Assembly: GCA_006384855.1 (NCBI GenBank)
Contig: VCJN01001883.1
Coordinates: 121,808-185,807 of the forward strand
From: Tetraselmis striata
Lineage: Eukaryota; Chlorophyta; Chlorodendrophyceae; Chlorodendrales; Chlorodendraceae
Length of the DNA: 64,000 nt
Reading direction: 5' to 3'
Each line of letters opens with the position of its first letter. Positions within the stretch are counted from its first letter, which is position 1. Below, piece by piece: positions 1 through 10,519 of the stretch. A program made the translations under genes and the position numbers. The notes beneath the pieces are model-generated. The model was not told the origin of the DNA, made no database searches, and worked only from the letters and a program-made list of their open reading frames with translations.

Positions 1-730
1 ACTATGACGACGTTGTAGTAGGAGGCGTTGGAGACGCGCCGGGACGAGCCTCGCAAACGCCTCCCACTGCGACCACAGCAAACGTTGTTGCGACACGATT
101 ATGGCGAGGGCAACGAGCCCTCTCAAAACACCGGCGAATGAGCGGCGCCACCCCCGTAACGGACCCAATTACGCGGGTGCTTACGGAAAACCACAACGTG
201 TAACGACCGTTGATGCCACTACGACGCACTGCTGCGAGGACACGCGGACCAAGTAAAAGTGTCTTGCGGGACAGCATACCCGAGTGGCCGCCCCGACAAC
301 ACGGACGTGCTCCGTCCGCGCCGATTTGTTGCGGTAGGCGTAGTTGTCGTTGTTGACAACCGTGACGAGCAGCGGCCATGGTGCTCAGCGCGTCCACCTC
401 ACCTAACATCAAGAGTTGACTACTACGAGAGGGTGCACCACTGCGGGAGCCCACGAAAGCGTGTACCGCGACTCGGCTTCGGGTGTTGAGGTCAAACCCC
501 CCCAACAGGAACCCGCCGGGCTCGAGCTGCGGGGACTGTGGACAGGAAGAGAGTGAAAGCAGAGCGCCCGGCGGGCCGGGAGACAGGCACGCGCGCGCAA
601 AGGCGCGCGGGACATGTGCCCGGCCGGTGCTAGGGTATCGGGCAGATTCCAACAGCCCCCCTCAATTGTACACGGGGGTCATCTCCGTTTGACCGCTGTG
701 TGCAATTGGGACAATATTCGGAATATGGCG
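1..730. other. Repeat-bearing left edge, no gene resolved
   Basis: An open frame on the minus strand spans almost all of this stretch and runs towards the left edge, but its translation is Arg/Ser/Pro-rich with no domain I recognise. Part of it (about 516-655) is a dispersed repeat that recurs at 2375-2530, so it is not good evidence for a gene. It could be the edge of a decayed transposon frame. Confidence 0.3.
516..655 (+). repeat. Dispersed direct repeat, copy 1
   Basis: A segment of about 140 bp beginning with GGGCTCGAGCTGCGGGGACT recurs in the same orientation at 2375-2530. The two differ by a few substitutions and by a 17-18 bp insertion in copy 2 that duplicates the GGCTAGGGTATCGG end. 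The near identity implies a recent duplication or membership of a mobile family. Confidence 0.85.
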
Positions 731-1930
731 CTAATACAGGATTGAATAGCAGCAGTAATTAATCGCGACTACTCTAGATATTCTTGCATCATGATAGCTT
801 CCGGGCGACGCGCTTCCGCGTGCACTGCACTCCATGTTGTACCGTCGCCCTGCTGTGGAGCTGTTGAGTCGGAGCTGGCTGGTGATGAGGCCGCGAGGGC
901 GTCCTCCTCGTGCCCTGGGGGATGCCGGGCAGTGCGATGCGTAAGATGTTTCTGGCATCCTCTCCGCGAGCGGCGGGGCTGCTGAGCACGAGCTGCTGGT
1001 AGCCAACGCATGCGGGGGAGCACAGGGCGGGCTGCCCGTAGCTGAGCTGCCGGCGCCCAGTAGTAGCGCTGCCTCGTCGACGGTAGCCCCATCGCGCGCG
1101 CACGACTCCATGCCGAAGGTCAGATAGCCAACGCAGTCAGGGGGAGCCCAGGCTACTCATACACAGGCTGCTCGTAGCTGGGCTGCCCGCATTCGGGCTG
1201 CGGATCCGGATGATGCACTCGCCCTCCTCGCGATCGCCACTGCGCTCGCCGATGATGCAGCGGCAGTAGGGCCAACTTCCGCGCCGTCGGGCGCGGCGCG
1301 GAAGTTGGTGGTCTCGTACGCCCGGCCGCCGCATTGGCGGCACTTGTCGCCGTCGCCGTCGGTGCATCGGGTTGGCCGCCATGAAGATCTGCGCAGTAGG
1401 AGCAAGGGTCGTCGCAGCGACCGCCCATAGGATCCACGAGCACGGTGCCGTAGATGCGCGTTCTGCTGCGGAGAAGTCGCTCTGTGGCGATCTGTTGCCG
1501 CTGTATGAAGCACGAAGCAGTGCACGAAACACTAAGTATTGCACGACGAAGTGAATGCCCGCTACGCGGCACTGCGTCGGCGGCAAGAGCACCATGTTGT
1601 CGCTTCCGTTAAGTGGGACCGGTGTGCGGGATGAGATAGGCGGGACCTGGGTAGGTACGTAGGCGCCTGGGCGGTTTGCGTGTTGTTCTCGCTGCGACGA
1701 TCTTGGATGGCTGGTAAACGACGCGCTCCGCTGAAAAGCTCCACAGTGTCATTGTTGTCATGGGTCCAAGGCGGGTCCGCACAGCAGCTCCGCGACGGTC
1801 GTCCGGCGGTCCTTCCAGTAAGCAAAAGCCACCAGCGGGCTCGCCGGTCGTTTCGCCGTATGCCTCCGGTATTGCTAGTGGAACCACGACGTGTGACGGC
1901 CTGGCTCGACGCAAGGTGTGTTTTCGAATT
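731..1930 (-). pseudogene. Decayed minus-strand coding region, unknown
   Basis: Overlapping open frames on the minus strand keep protein-like composition while switching frame: 1914-1609, then about 1572-1153, then 1111-731. The middle part carries a short Cys cluster (CDDPCSYC) like a small zinc site. Downstream, YEQPVYE and YGQPALCSPACVGY segments look like diverged repeats. No start, splice sites or family can be named. The frame hopping points to a broken gene or transposon ORF rather than an active CDS. Confidence 0.3.
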
Positions 1931-1998
1931 CTATTTTTGAGGTTTGAATCTAAAAGCTAAGTACAACAGTGGTTCGACAAAATCCCGGGGACTTGCTT

Positions 1999-2120
1999 GT
2001 TGAGCGCAGGCCCCGGAGGCTGGCTCTCTCGGGCCGGTAGGCGGAACCCCGATACGGTATGTTGAGCGCAGCCTCGGAGGCTGGCTCTCTCGGGCCGGTA
2101 GGCGGAACCCCGATACGGTG
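1999..2120. repeat. Two-copy tandem repeat, 61-62 bp
   Basis: The unit starting GTTGAGCGCAG and ending GATACGGT appears at 1999-2060 and again at 2061-2120, with a few differences near the start of the second unit. The duplication is head to tail with no spacer. Confidence 0.9.
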
Positions 2121-2374
2121 TCGGGAGGGTTGTGTATTGGCCCCGGAGGCTCAGCGTGCATCCCTCGCCCCTTGTGGGCTAGTTTTCGGCGCCCTTGTGG
2201 CAGCCGCCTCGGCCGTTTCTCGAACGACTCCGGACGTGCGCCGAACGCACGGACTTCTCCCTGTACACCACTCGCGCCCACGTGACGTGTGAGGGCCCAT
2301 AACCTAAACGGCTCAACCGCGGAGGTGATGGTGAGTGGAAGTGCTCGGAGCATCTTACAGTGGGAGCATCGAGC

Positions 2375-2530
2375 CGGGCTCGAGCTGCGGGGACTGTGGA
2401 CATGAAGAGAGTGAAAGCAGAGCGCCCGGCTGGCCGGGAGACAGGCACGCGCGCGCAAAGGCGCGCGGGACATGTGCCCGGCCGGTGCTAGGGTATCGGC
2501 GGGGGCTAGGGTATCGGGCAGATTCCAACA
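2375..2530 (+). repeat. Dispersed direct repeat, copy 2
   Basis: This is the second copy of the segment at 516-655. It carries an extra internal duplication (GCTAGGGTATCGG twice) before the shared end GGGCAGATTCCAACA. Confidence 0.85.
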
Positions 2531-2557
2531 CAACCGGGCTGCTCCTCCCAGCCCCAA

Positions 2558-3175
2558 GAACGCAGTTGGTCGGCGCCAACCGGCCACCATTGTATTCAAC
2601 TTCCGGGCACCCGCACTGGTCGGCGCCATCAAGCCGCCTCTACACCATGTGCCCCCCGGTTGCCTCTGCAACATGGACACGCAGATGGCCGGCGCCAACG
2701 TGCCGCATCTGCACGATTGTGCCTCGATCGCCTTCGCCGCCCCGGACACGCAGTTGGTCGGCGCCATCAGGCCGCCACTGCACCCTGTGCCCCGGCCGCT
2801 TTCGTGGCATGCCCACGCAGCTGTTCGGCTCAAAGATGCCGTCTCTGCACCGTGTGCCCTGGGCGCTTCCGCGTGCCTAGGCGCGCTGGCGGTCGGCACC
2901 GTCAAACCGTCCATGCACAATGCGCAACCGGCCGCCTCCGCGGCCTTCGCACGCAGCTGATCGGCGCCAGCGGGCCGTCACTGTACCATGCGCCCCGCGG
3001 TCGCCTCCGGGACCTGCGCACGCACCTGGTCGGCGCATCTGGTCGGCACAAGCGGGCATCCACTGCACCATGTGCACTGGTCGCTTCCGCGGCTCGGGCA
3101 CGCAGCTGGTCGGCGCCGTCAGGCCATCCCTGCACCGTGCGCCCCGGTCGACTCCGCGGCCTGCGCATCCAATTT
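2558..3175. repeat. Degenerate coding-like minisatellite, about nine units
   Basis: The core CACGCAG.TGGTCGGCGCC recurs near 2558, 2612, 2678, 2745, 2812, 2885, 2950, 3019 and 3096. Each is followed by a CA-rich stretch resembling CTGCACC.TGTGCCCCGG. Spacing is about 54-77 bp, mostly 66-72 bp, close to multiples of three. All three frames on both strands are largely open, so repeating 22-24 residue peptides can be read in several frames. Spacing and units are too irregular for a CRISPR array. It could be a repeat-protein exon or a GC-rich minisatellite. Confidence 0.75.
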
Positions 3176-3180
3176 TTGAA

Positions 3181-5021
3181 GACTCCAACGGGCCAACGGG
3201 CCGGTTCATGGTTTTAGGGTTTTTTGGCCGACACTCTTCTGGAGCCTTCCAATGCGGCGGGCCTAGAGGGCGTCGAGCTGTCGAGTCACTGGACCTAGAA
3301 GAGATGATCCTTACTACGCAACGCGGCGAGCACATCGCGGGACTACTACCGACAACATCGACAACCGGCCCCGGACGCGGAGGTCCGCATGCCCGCGGCA
3401 GCCCTTCTAGACCTGCTGGACGTCAAGCATATTTAGAAAACTCGACCGCGCGCTACGTCTGCCCGGGGGGAGCTTGTCTCCGCATAGGCGGCCTAGGCAC
3501 TGGCAGCTTACCTAGAGGACGCCAAGCTCTGCATTCCCCGCCACATGGGCGGGAGAGATTAGCGCATCAAGGGCCGCCGGCCTGGCGCGGAGGCCGGCGG
3601 CCACAACACAATAGAGGAGAGTGCCGGCAGTCACTTTTTCCGGTATGTTTTAGAATGCCGCCTCCCGATTTCCGGCCTCGATCGCCGGCTCGTCCCCCCG
3701 TCAGGAGGAGGAGCTTGCAAGGGTTGTGGCGGGGGCTCTCGATTGCCTGTTCGACCGAGGCCACACGTGTCATACGCGCATCGCGGCTTTCCATTAGTTC
3801 ATCATCGACGCAGACCTAGACCCCGAGGCCCACCCTTGCTCGTTCGACCTCCGGCCCTCGGGGCCCGGCGGCGAGATAACAATTGTGGTGGAGGCAGATA
3901 CCGCCACGATTAGGGACCCGCGCATATCAGTGGTGGCATTTGAGTAGCCTATATCGCTGTCATTTTACTATTTTAGCGGTGTTAACACGCCACATCCGGA
4001 TCCACTTGGAGCATGATCCGAACAACCCGGACAGCTTGCTCGTGCGGAGGCTGCCGGCGATCGAGCCCGAGGAAATCGCGCCGCGCGCCGGTTCACCTCG
4101 CATGCAAATTACATCGGTCGGGCGCGCGAGTACTCGTAAGCACCGCTCGGAGTTGCTGCGCGCCCCGATTGCCGGCGCGCAGTAGGGGGTTATGTTTATC
4201 ACGGACGCCCACGGAAGTGGCTGTCTGAGTTTAAAAACCTCTCAAAACGAAGCGCGGACTTCCCGTCCCGGGAATTTGCACAATTTCGCCGACCACACGA
4301 TCGCGACGCCCGCCTGCTCGGGCGCCGCGGCCGGCGCAACGAGGAACGACCGAACCGGAGCGCCACCCCGTGTGGTGGCCCGAACGACGACGACATGGAA
4401 AAGCCCTCCCATGGGCCTCGACTACACGCTTCGGGTTGCTGACCCTCCGGCCGCGGGGGCGGTACGGGACGTTCCGATGACCACACCGACCGAGAGAATA
4501 CGACTGCAACCGATACCACCGCGCGACGCGACACCCACCCAACCCGGCCCTTTATCTCACTTGCAGCGCGGGATGTGTCCGCCCCGATCCGCTCACCGGG
4601 CGACCCCGTGCCCTCCGGAAGCCGCTCGCGCAGCCCGGCGGGCCCACGTGGCCGCACAACCAGCAGCGCCGACTCTCCAGCGGGGATACTCCCGAGGACG
4701 GGCGACCGTGGACACGAATCGTCGTAGCACCACATGCGCCGAGAGGACCTACCGGCCGAAGTAAGGACGGTCGTGCACTGCAAGGAACCCGGCCAGCATG
4801 CCGAGACCCGGGCCCTGCTCATCCATTTGGAGCGGGGCGGCGAGTTGCCGGAGGGGCAGTCCGAGAACGACGGCACGGTGGCTAGCACAACGGTGCAGCG
4901 ACTGGTCGCCATTTTCGAAGGGGGAGGCGTGTGTGCGGCAGCCCCGATCATCGCCGTGATCTCCCAAGACGTGCCTGACAGAAACCCCGCCCCTCCCCGG
5001 AGGAGGCCAACAGCGCGCTGA
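3181..5021 (+). pseudogene. Decayed plus-strand coding region, unknown
   Basis: Protein-like segments follow one another on the plus strand in shifting frames. One (3801-3944) has an acidic start and ends at a stop after VVAFE. Another (about 3975-4185) contains DPNNPDSLLVRRLPAIEPEE. A third (4192-4764) is Pro/Arg-rich. A fourth (4734-5021) contains VVHCKEPGQHAETRALL. In-frame stops and frame changes separate them. No family is recognisable. A transposon gag-like ORF is possible because the downstream end (about 5050-5440) matches a repeat at about 6340-6710. Confidence 0.35.
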
Positions 5022-5049
5022 GATAGGCAAGTCACGCAGTGACCCCGAC

Positions 5050-5440
5050 CGCCCCCGAGCCCAGCACTTGCGGCGCTGCCGGCGGGGCGCCTCGACTGCC
5101 TCAACCACCGCGTCGCAGCTTTGCTTATCAGGAAGGGGCGGAAGGTAGGGGAATGGACGCCCAAGGGGGCGTCCTAGTTGCACCCGCCGGGACAGCAGGC
5201 GGCGATTATCATTAGGAGGGAGACTAGAGTACTTGTATGGGGCCCTAAAAGGCACAAAAAATGTCCGTCAAAGAGGAATATGGTAAGGGTAGGAACATGA
5301 AGGGGGTTATAAAATATCACTAAGGAAAATACTAAGGAGGCGGGTTCCGCCCGTTAGGTGGGGGACTTGGCCTCAGAAGCCTGCACGCTACGCATTATCA
5401 AATTAGTTTACCTTAACTTCATACTTTTCAGCCGATTTTT
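5050..5440 (+). repeat. Diverged repeat end, copy 1
   Basis: Blocks such as GAGCCCAGCA, CTTGTATGGGGCCCTAA, GGAAAATAC and GCACGCTACGCATTATCAAATTAG match 6355-6700 in the same order. The copies are old, with many substitutions and indels. This may be the 3' end of a retroelement whose body is the decayed coding stretch upstream. Confidence 0.6.
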
Positions 5441-5459
5441 ACGGTGTTAAGATAGTAAA

Positions 5460-6340
5460 TGACTACTCAGTGTTGTGGCACGAGAGGATAAGGTCGGCGG
5501 AGTGCGGCCTCTTCGGAGTGCCTGCCGCCACCATGACCTCCCCACCCCGACCCCCTGCAGCCGTCGGCATCGCGCCTCCACACCTCTACTCTACACCTCC
5601 GCCTAGCGAAATCAAGCCCTAAGATGTGCAGACTTCGAAAAATCCGGTGTGCCATACCGCCGACCCACGCCCGGGCCCCCGCGGGCTCCCAGAAAGATCG
5701 CATGCGTTTTCGCGATTCATTACATACTTTTTGTTGGAGCGGCCGACAGCCACCCGCCTCTCAACTACGATCTACTGCGCGCCGTCAACGCCGCGCCGCC
5801 GAACCGATGCCCCGTCGGAGCCAGTCCCGGCTCCGCCCAAGATACTGACTCACAGCGCCATCGGGGCACGGTCTCGGCCCTCGTGGCCAACCTGCCTACT
5901 CCGCTTTTTCGCGACCCGGCGCCGACACCGATGCCGGCACTTGAGCCGCCTCAGGCGCGTGGAGCCGGGCTGGCCCGCGGGCTGCCCGCCTCCGGCCGGA
6001 GCCACAGCACCCCGCACGATGGCGCCCTCCCTATCCGCGCCGAGAGACCAAGCAAGACCGATAATGAGCCCACGACATGAAAGTTGTTCGACACCCCGCC
6101 CCCCAGAGATCCAGGCAGACGGTCGCGGCAGCCCACAGACCGGCCGCGACCGCAGAAACACCGGCCCCGACCGGCCGACGACCCCGCTTCGCTCATCACC
6201 CGCGACGCACATCAAGCCGGCCCCACCACCACCGCCGGATTCCACATCCCTCCCGCACAGCCGATCTGCGAGACACACCAAAGCCCTCGCCCCCTCTCGG
6301 CCCAGGCACATCGCACGTTGGGTAAGTCCGGCACCGCAGC
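5460..6340 (+). other. Open but unrecognised sequence between repeat copies
   Basis: A plus-strand frame at 5649-6080 is open and protein-like at its start (FVGAADSHPPLNYDLLRAV) but becomes Pro/Ala-rich and has no recognisable domain. Other frames are open too because of the GC content. By its position before a repeat end it may correspond to the decayed coding stretch at 3.2-5.0 kb, but I could not align the two by eye. Confidence 0.25.
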
Positions 6341-6354
6341 GCCCTTGACGTCCC

Positions 6355-6705
6355 CAGAGCCCAGCATTTTCAGCGCCGCAGGCGGGACGCTCCGGCTGTC
6401 TCAGCCGGAGCGCTGTCGCTTTGCTGCTGGGGAAGGGAAGGGAGGGGAAGGGGCGTCCATGGTGGCGTCCTGGCCGCACCCGCCAGATAGTAGGCGGCAG
6501 CTATCGATAGATGGGAGAATGCCTGGGTTTGTATGGGGCCCTAACAAGCATGAAGAATTCCCGGCAAGAGTGGACTAGGGTACGGGTAGGGACGGGAAGG
6601 CGGTCTACAAAAAAGGAAAATACAAACGAGACGTGATATGCCCGCTAGCTAAGGGACATGGCCTTCAAAGGGCTGCACGCTACGCACTATTAAATTAGTG
6701 GACCT
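6355..6705 (+). repeat. Diverged repeat end, copy 2
   Basis: This is the second copy of the segment at 5050-5440, recognisable by GAGCCCAGCA, GTTTGTATGGGGCCCTAA and GCACGCTACGCACTATTAAATTAG. The copies lie 1.3 kb apart in the same orientation. Confidence 0.6.
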
Positions 6706-6938
6706 TTTGCGGGTTCATGCCGGCGGGCCGTAAGAGAGTTGATGTCCCGTGCAACATCAAAAAGTACGCGGGAACAAAATAATAAGAAATTTAAGATTTT
6801 TCAACTTTGGTCCTCCCATGGTCAGAGAGGTAAGTCTGGCGGAGATGCGGGTGCGTATGCGGGGGGGGGCTTTTGGTCGACTTCTGAATTGATGAGGTTT
6901 TTTGCGGAGTGCAGCTTCCGGGGAGGTGTCTCGGGTGG

Positions 6939-9617
6939 TTAGATCCTACGGAAGGCGGAATCTGGTCGGGGACGGCCCTCTTGAAGCAGAGTGCTTCCGG
7001 GGCGTTTCAAGCGAAAAAATGCGTGCGCTTTTGCGTTTCCACTTTCGCCTTGTGTATGGAGCTGCGGCTTTTTGTTGGTCTGCTCCCCTCCGCATGCATT
7101 CATGCTTGGGGAGATGACCGGACGGTCGGGGTGTGGGTCAATGCGGGTAGAAGCCGCCGCAATGCGGTCGGCCTCCTGTGGAGATGGGTTGTGCGGGGCA
7201 TACATGCGATTCAGAGGCCTCTGCCCGTGGGTGGAGGCCGCGGCCCGGACGTCGGTCGCGGCCTTGAAGGTCGGCTTTAGCGTGGGGTTGCCGCCCTAGC
7301 TGCGCAGTCTGGCGGTCGGTGGGTTTTGTCTTTTGTTGCCGTCATGGGTCTCACGTGTGGCGGCGGCGGTCCCACGTTGGTCCATCATGCGAGATGGGCT
7401 ATCGCCGCTCGTATGATGAATTGGGCGTGATCGGCGTCGGTTTTGGTTGGCATGGTGTACGCCTCATGTTGACCGCCTCCATAAGTGTCAAGAGATATGT
7501 GCAAGCATCGGAGATCTTTGTATACGACCGGTCGGGCGTTCAGCAGCCAGACGGGGCGGCGGCACTGTTGGCCTCGTGAGGTTAGTGGTGGGATGGTGGG
7601 TGAGGGAGAGCACACCTTGTATGAGCCGGGCGAGGCAGGGCCATCCTCGATGCGCAGGCGGATTCTACGGGTTCGCACTGCAAAGATCACGCCTAGAGGC
7701 GCGGTGAGAGACATCGCGAATTGCGATATCCCCGGATCTTTGGGTATCGGTCTGCGTGGGGAATGGCCGTTTCACGTGTGTAGCATGTGTAGAGTTCCAT
7801 GGCGGCGGGGTAGGCGCTAGGGTTTGCCCCTGCGGCTTGCACCTTGGTCTGGCGGGCCATGTCATATTGGCTCCTCGGTGGGAGCTCCGCATGACGACGG
7901 CGGAGGGCGTCTGCGAGAGCCGTAGCGAGATGCGGTGGGTTGGATAGTTGTTTATGGGCTGAGGGTATAAGGGGGCGACATAGCAGCCGAAGACCCATGT
8001 GAAAGAATCGTCAATGACTCGTTGAGTGGGCTCATGGCCCGGTTGCGTAGGGTATGGTATAAGGTCAGGGCTGATATGGAGATGGAATTCTGGCATGTAC
8101 TCTATTGCCGGCAGAGACATCCATGCTCCTTGCGCTGCTGCCGCGAAGAGGTCAGCGGCTTCAGCCGAGGCCATTTCAAAACGGGCCGTGACAGCGGCGG
8201 GGCACGGTTTGTGGATGTGGCGTATTTCGAACAGTTCCGAGATGGCTTGGTCCGGGAGGCGGACCTCCACCGTGGGGTTGATGGATGTACCGCTCAGGTT
8301 TTTGTTGGTGAGGACTTCGTGGTCGTTCCACGATTTGGCCGTGCATGTTGCCACGACGACTCGGAGGGTTTTTTGTTTTGGCGGGTGGCGCCTATATGCG
8401 GTTGGCATCTCGTTCCATGATGTACAGCATGCATGGTGCTGTCACGTAGTTGAAACGCTAGGCGTGGAGTTCATGGCCTGAGATGTCTGCGAGCATGGGG
8501 ATGGCGGTAAAGATTATACGATTTTCGCGGACTGCATCGGAGATCACCGGGGTCTCGATGCGCGGTTGCACCGGCTGACCGGTCTTGGTGTAGACCTATT
8601 GGTAGCAGTGGTGCGGCCGTCCGCTTGCCTGCGTAGTGCTTCGGCGGCTTGAATTTTTGGGAGGCGGGGTTTGATCGTGCATGTTGTCACGTCCCGACGG
8701 CCGGTTTTGTTGGGCAAGTGGTGGTGCTTGAAGCAGACCCGGCGGTCTATGTGGCGGTGATGTGGTTCCATTTCTTTTGGATGGACTTGAAGATAGACTT
8801 GAAGATGGACCTGCGTCGCGGCGTGCCGCAGGGGATGTGATGTCGATGTGGGGTTTCGACAAATCGTTGAGGATGAGAACTGCGGTATCTTTTCACGGGG
8901 TATGCATGATTTCGCCCGTGAGGGTGGGGTGGGGTGGGTCTTTAAAGGGAATTTGCATATTTGTGGGCAGATGGCTTGCGGCCAGCTTCGGGCGCATGTG
9001 TTGGGCCCGTCGTGAGGTCCACGACTGGGTTGGTGTATCATGTGGTGGTGGTGGGGGGTGGGGGGGGGGGGGGGGGGGTGGGAGGGGGGGGGGGGGGGGG
9101 GGGGGCTGCCTCGTTCGCCCCGAGTGGGTCCGAGGGACCGGTGTTGCCTTGTCGAGGTAGCCGCTAAGCTGGCGAACCGGGTGGTGCCAGTTGTCTGCCT
9201 TTGTCGGCGGATTGAATAGCGGCGATTGCCAAGGCGACCACGCCGGCTGGGACGTGGCGGGATGAGCGCGCGGGCATGCGCGTGTGTCGGGGGTGCCTCG
9301 GCAACGTCGCGTGTGCGCACCCCGTTGCTAGGGGTGAGGCTCTGATGCCCGTGGACGGACGGGCTATCCGGCCGCGGTTGGGTGGCCAGGGGGAGGGGGG
9401 GGCTTGGGGATGCCATGCTTTTGTTCCTATGGTGAGTATGTACCTGCCCGAGAGGTTGCCCTGCGGGCCAAGAAGGAGAAGTGGTGGGCGGTTGGCACTT
9501 CGCCTTGTCGGCGCTAGCATCGGTCTGTTCTGGGTCGAGGGTCTCGGCCGATGAGGAAGCCCCCGGGCCTTTCCGCCGCGGCTGCGTTGTCTTTTGGTAT
9601 TTTGTTTGCCAGGGCAT
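6939..9617 (-). pseudogene. Long decayed minus-strand coding region, unknown
   Basis: Reading the minus strand from about 9.6 to 6.9 kb gives a chain of protein-like segments broken by frameshifts and stops. First comes a Pro/His-rich stretch (9617-8544). A hydrophobic stretch with an in-frame stop follows (about 8560-8415, includes IIFTAIPMLADISGHELH). Then comes a 247-codon open stretch (8408-7665, includes VVVATCTAKSWNDHEVL). Further frames lie at 7998-7693, 7714-7385 and 7205-6939. The order and near-continuity suggest one ancestral protein of perhaps 800 residues. I recognise no domain. A transposon ORF or an orphan host gene are both possible. Confidence 0.4.
9053..9106. repeat. Long interrupted poly(G) tract
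   Basis: About 50 bp on the plus strand is almost pure G with a few T and A interruptions. A second G-run sits at 9648-9663. Glycine- or proline-rich open frames read through them are composition artefacts. Confidence 0.95.
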
Positions 9618-10173
9618 GTGGGCACGCTAGCTAGTGGGGGATGGAGGGGGGGGGGGGGGGGGGCGGCGGGTGGAGACGCTGGTGCATGTGCGCGGCTTCA
9701 AGTGGACCGGCGGGGGTGTTCGGTCGGGTCCGCCGCGCCCTGCGGGTGAACGGCGGCGTGGCCGGCCGGGATCTTGTCTTTTTCACGGCCTCCATGTCGT
9801 CTTCTGCTGGCGATGAGAGGTGATGGAGGCCGGGGGTGGTCTGGGACCGTGGGGCTGTGTTCGTGGTCGGAGACTTGCGCTATTATTGCGGGCGGAGCGG
9901 TCGCGCCGTTCGTCAGGTGTGGCTGCGCCGGATATGTACTAGTCTTGCCGGCGCGTCCGTACCCTCCTCGTCTATCTCTTGTGCGGAGGAGTGGGATAGG
10001 GCCTTGTCCTCCCCCGTGTGGTGGTTGGACCGGCTACGGGCGGTCGGAGGAACCTTCATGGAGGGAGTTAGAGGCGGGTAGGCGGCGGGTAGGCGGCTGC
10101 TCTGTCAGTGAGTATTATGTACTTTACCCTTGTTTGCATGTGACGACGGAATATTTTGCAATACCTGCATATT

Positions 10174-10515
10174 GCACATGTATCGCACTCCCGAAATGCT
10201 TTGCTCCGCGGGTTGGGGCTTGCCCCAACTCGCATTACTCGAATGGGCCGACGCCCAAACGGGTAGGGCGGACCTTTCGTGGTCAGTGCCGGGTGTTTTG
10301 ATGGCAGTGTTTTAGACGGTGATCCAACAGTGTTGGAAATTCCGTCACTGGCCTCTAATTAGTCTTGCGAAATGCTTCGGCAATTTGCTTGATGACTATA
10401 ACGGAGCGTCGCCTACCCAGGGCTTTCCGTAACTGGATTGCTGCCTAAACGGCCGTCGTAGAGACGCTGCAAGGGTTTCACTGGTGCCAGTCCTGTCCCG
10501 GGGGCGAAAAAAAAA
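10174..10515 (+). mobile_element. SINE-like retroposon, full-length copy
   Basis: The element ends in GGGGGCG followed by A9. It is flanked by CTGCATATT at 10165-10173 and immediately after the A-tail (from 10516), a likely 9-bp target duplication. Its body matches the reverse complement of 22015-22275 at about 97 per cent by eye, and more loosely 48060-48300. The 5' part has a perfect 7-bp hairpin (GTTGGGGCTTGCCCCAAC). No clear tRNA promoter boxes are visible, so the origin of the head is unknown. Confidence 0.75.
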
Positions 10516-10519
10516 CTGC

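Noticed and set aside
2558-3175. Possible CRISPR array
   Set aside because: Units are imperfect, spacing varies from 54 to 77 bp, there are no constant repeats with unique spacers, and the genome is eukaryotic.
2920-3819. 300-codon plus-strand open frame
   Set aside because: Its first quarter is the minisatellite and the rest is Arg/Gly/Pro-rich with no domain; several overlapping frames are equally open, so length alone is not evidence.
8544-9617. 357-codon Pro/His-rich minus frame as an intact gene
   Set aside because: Much of it is translated from the G-run and simple sequence, and the protein-like 3' part continues in other frames with stops.
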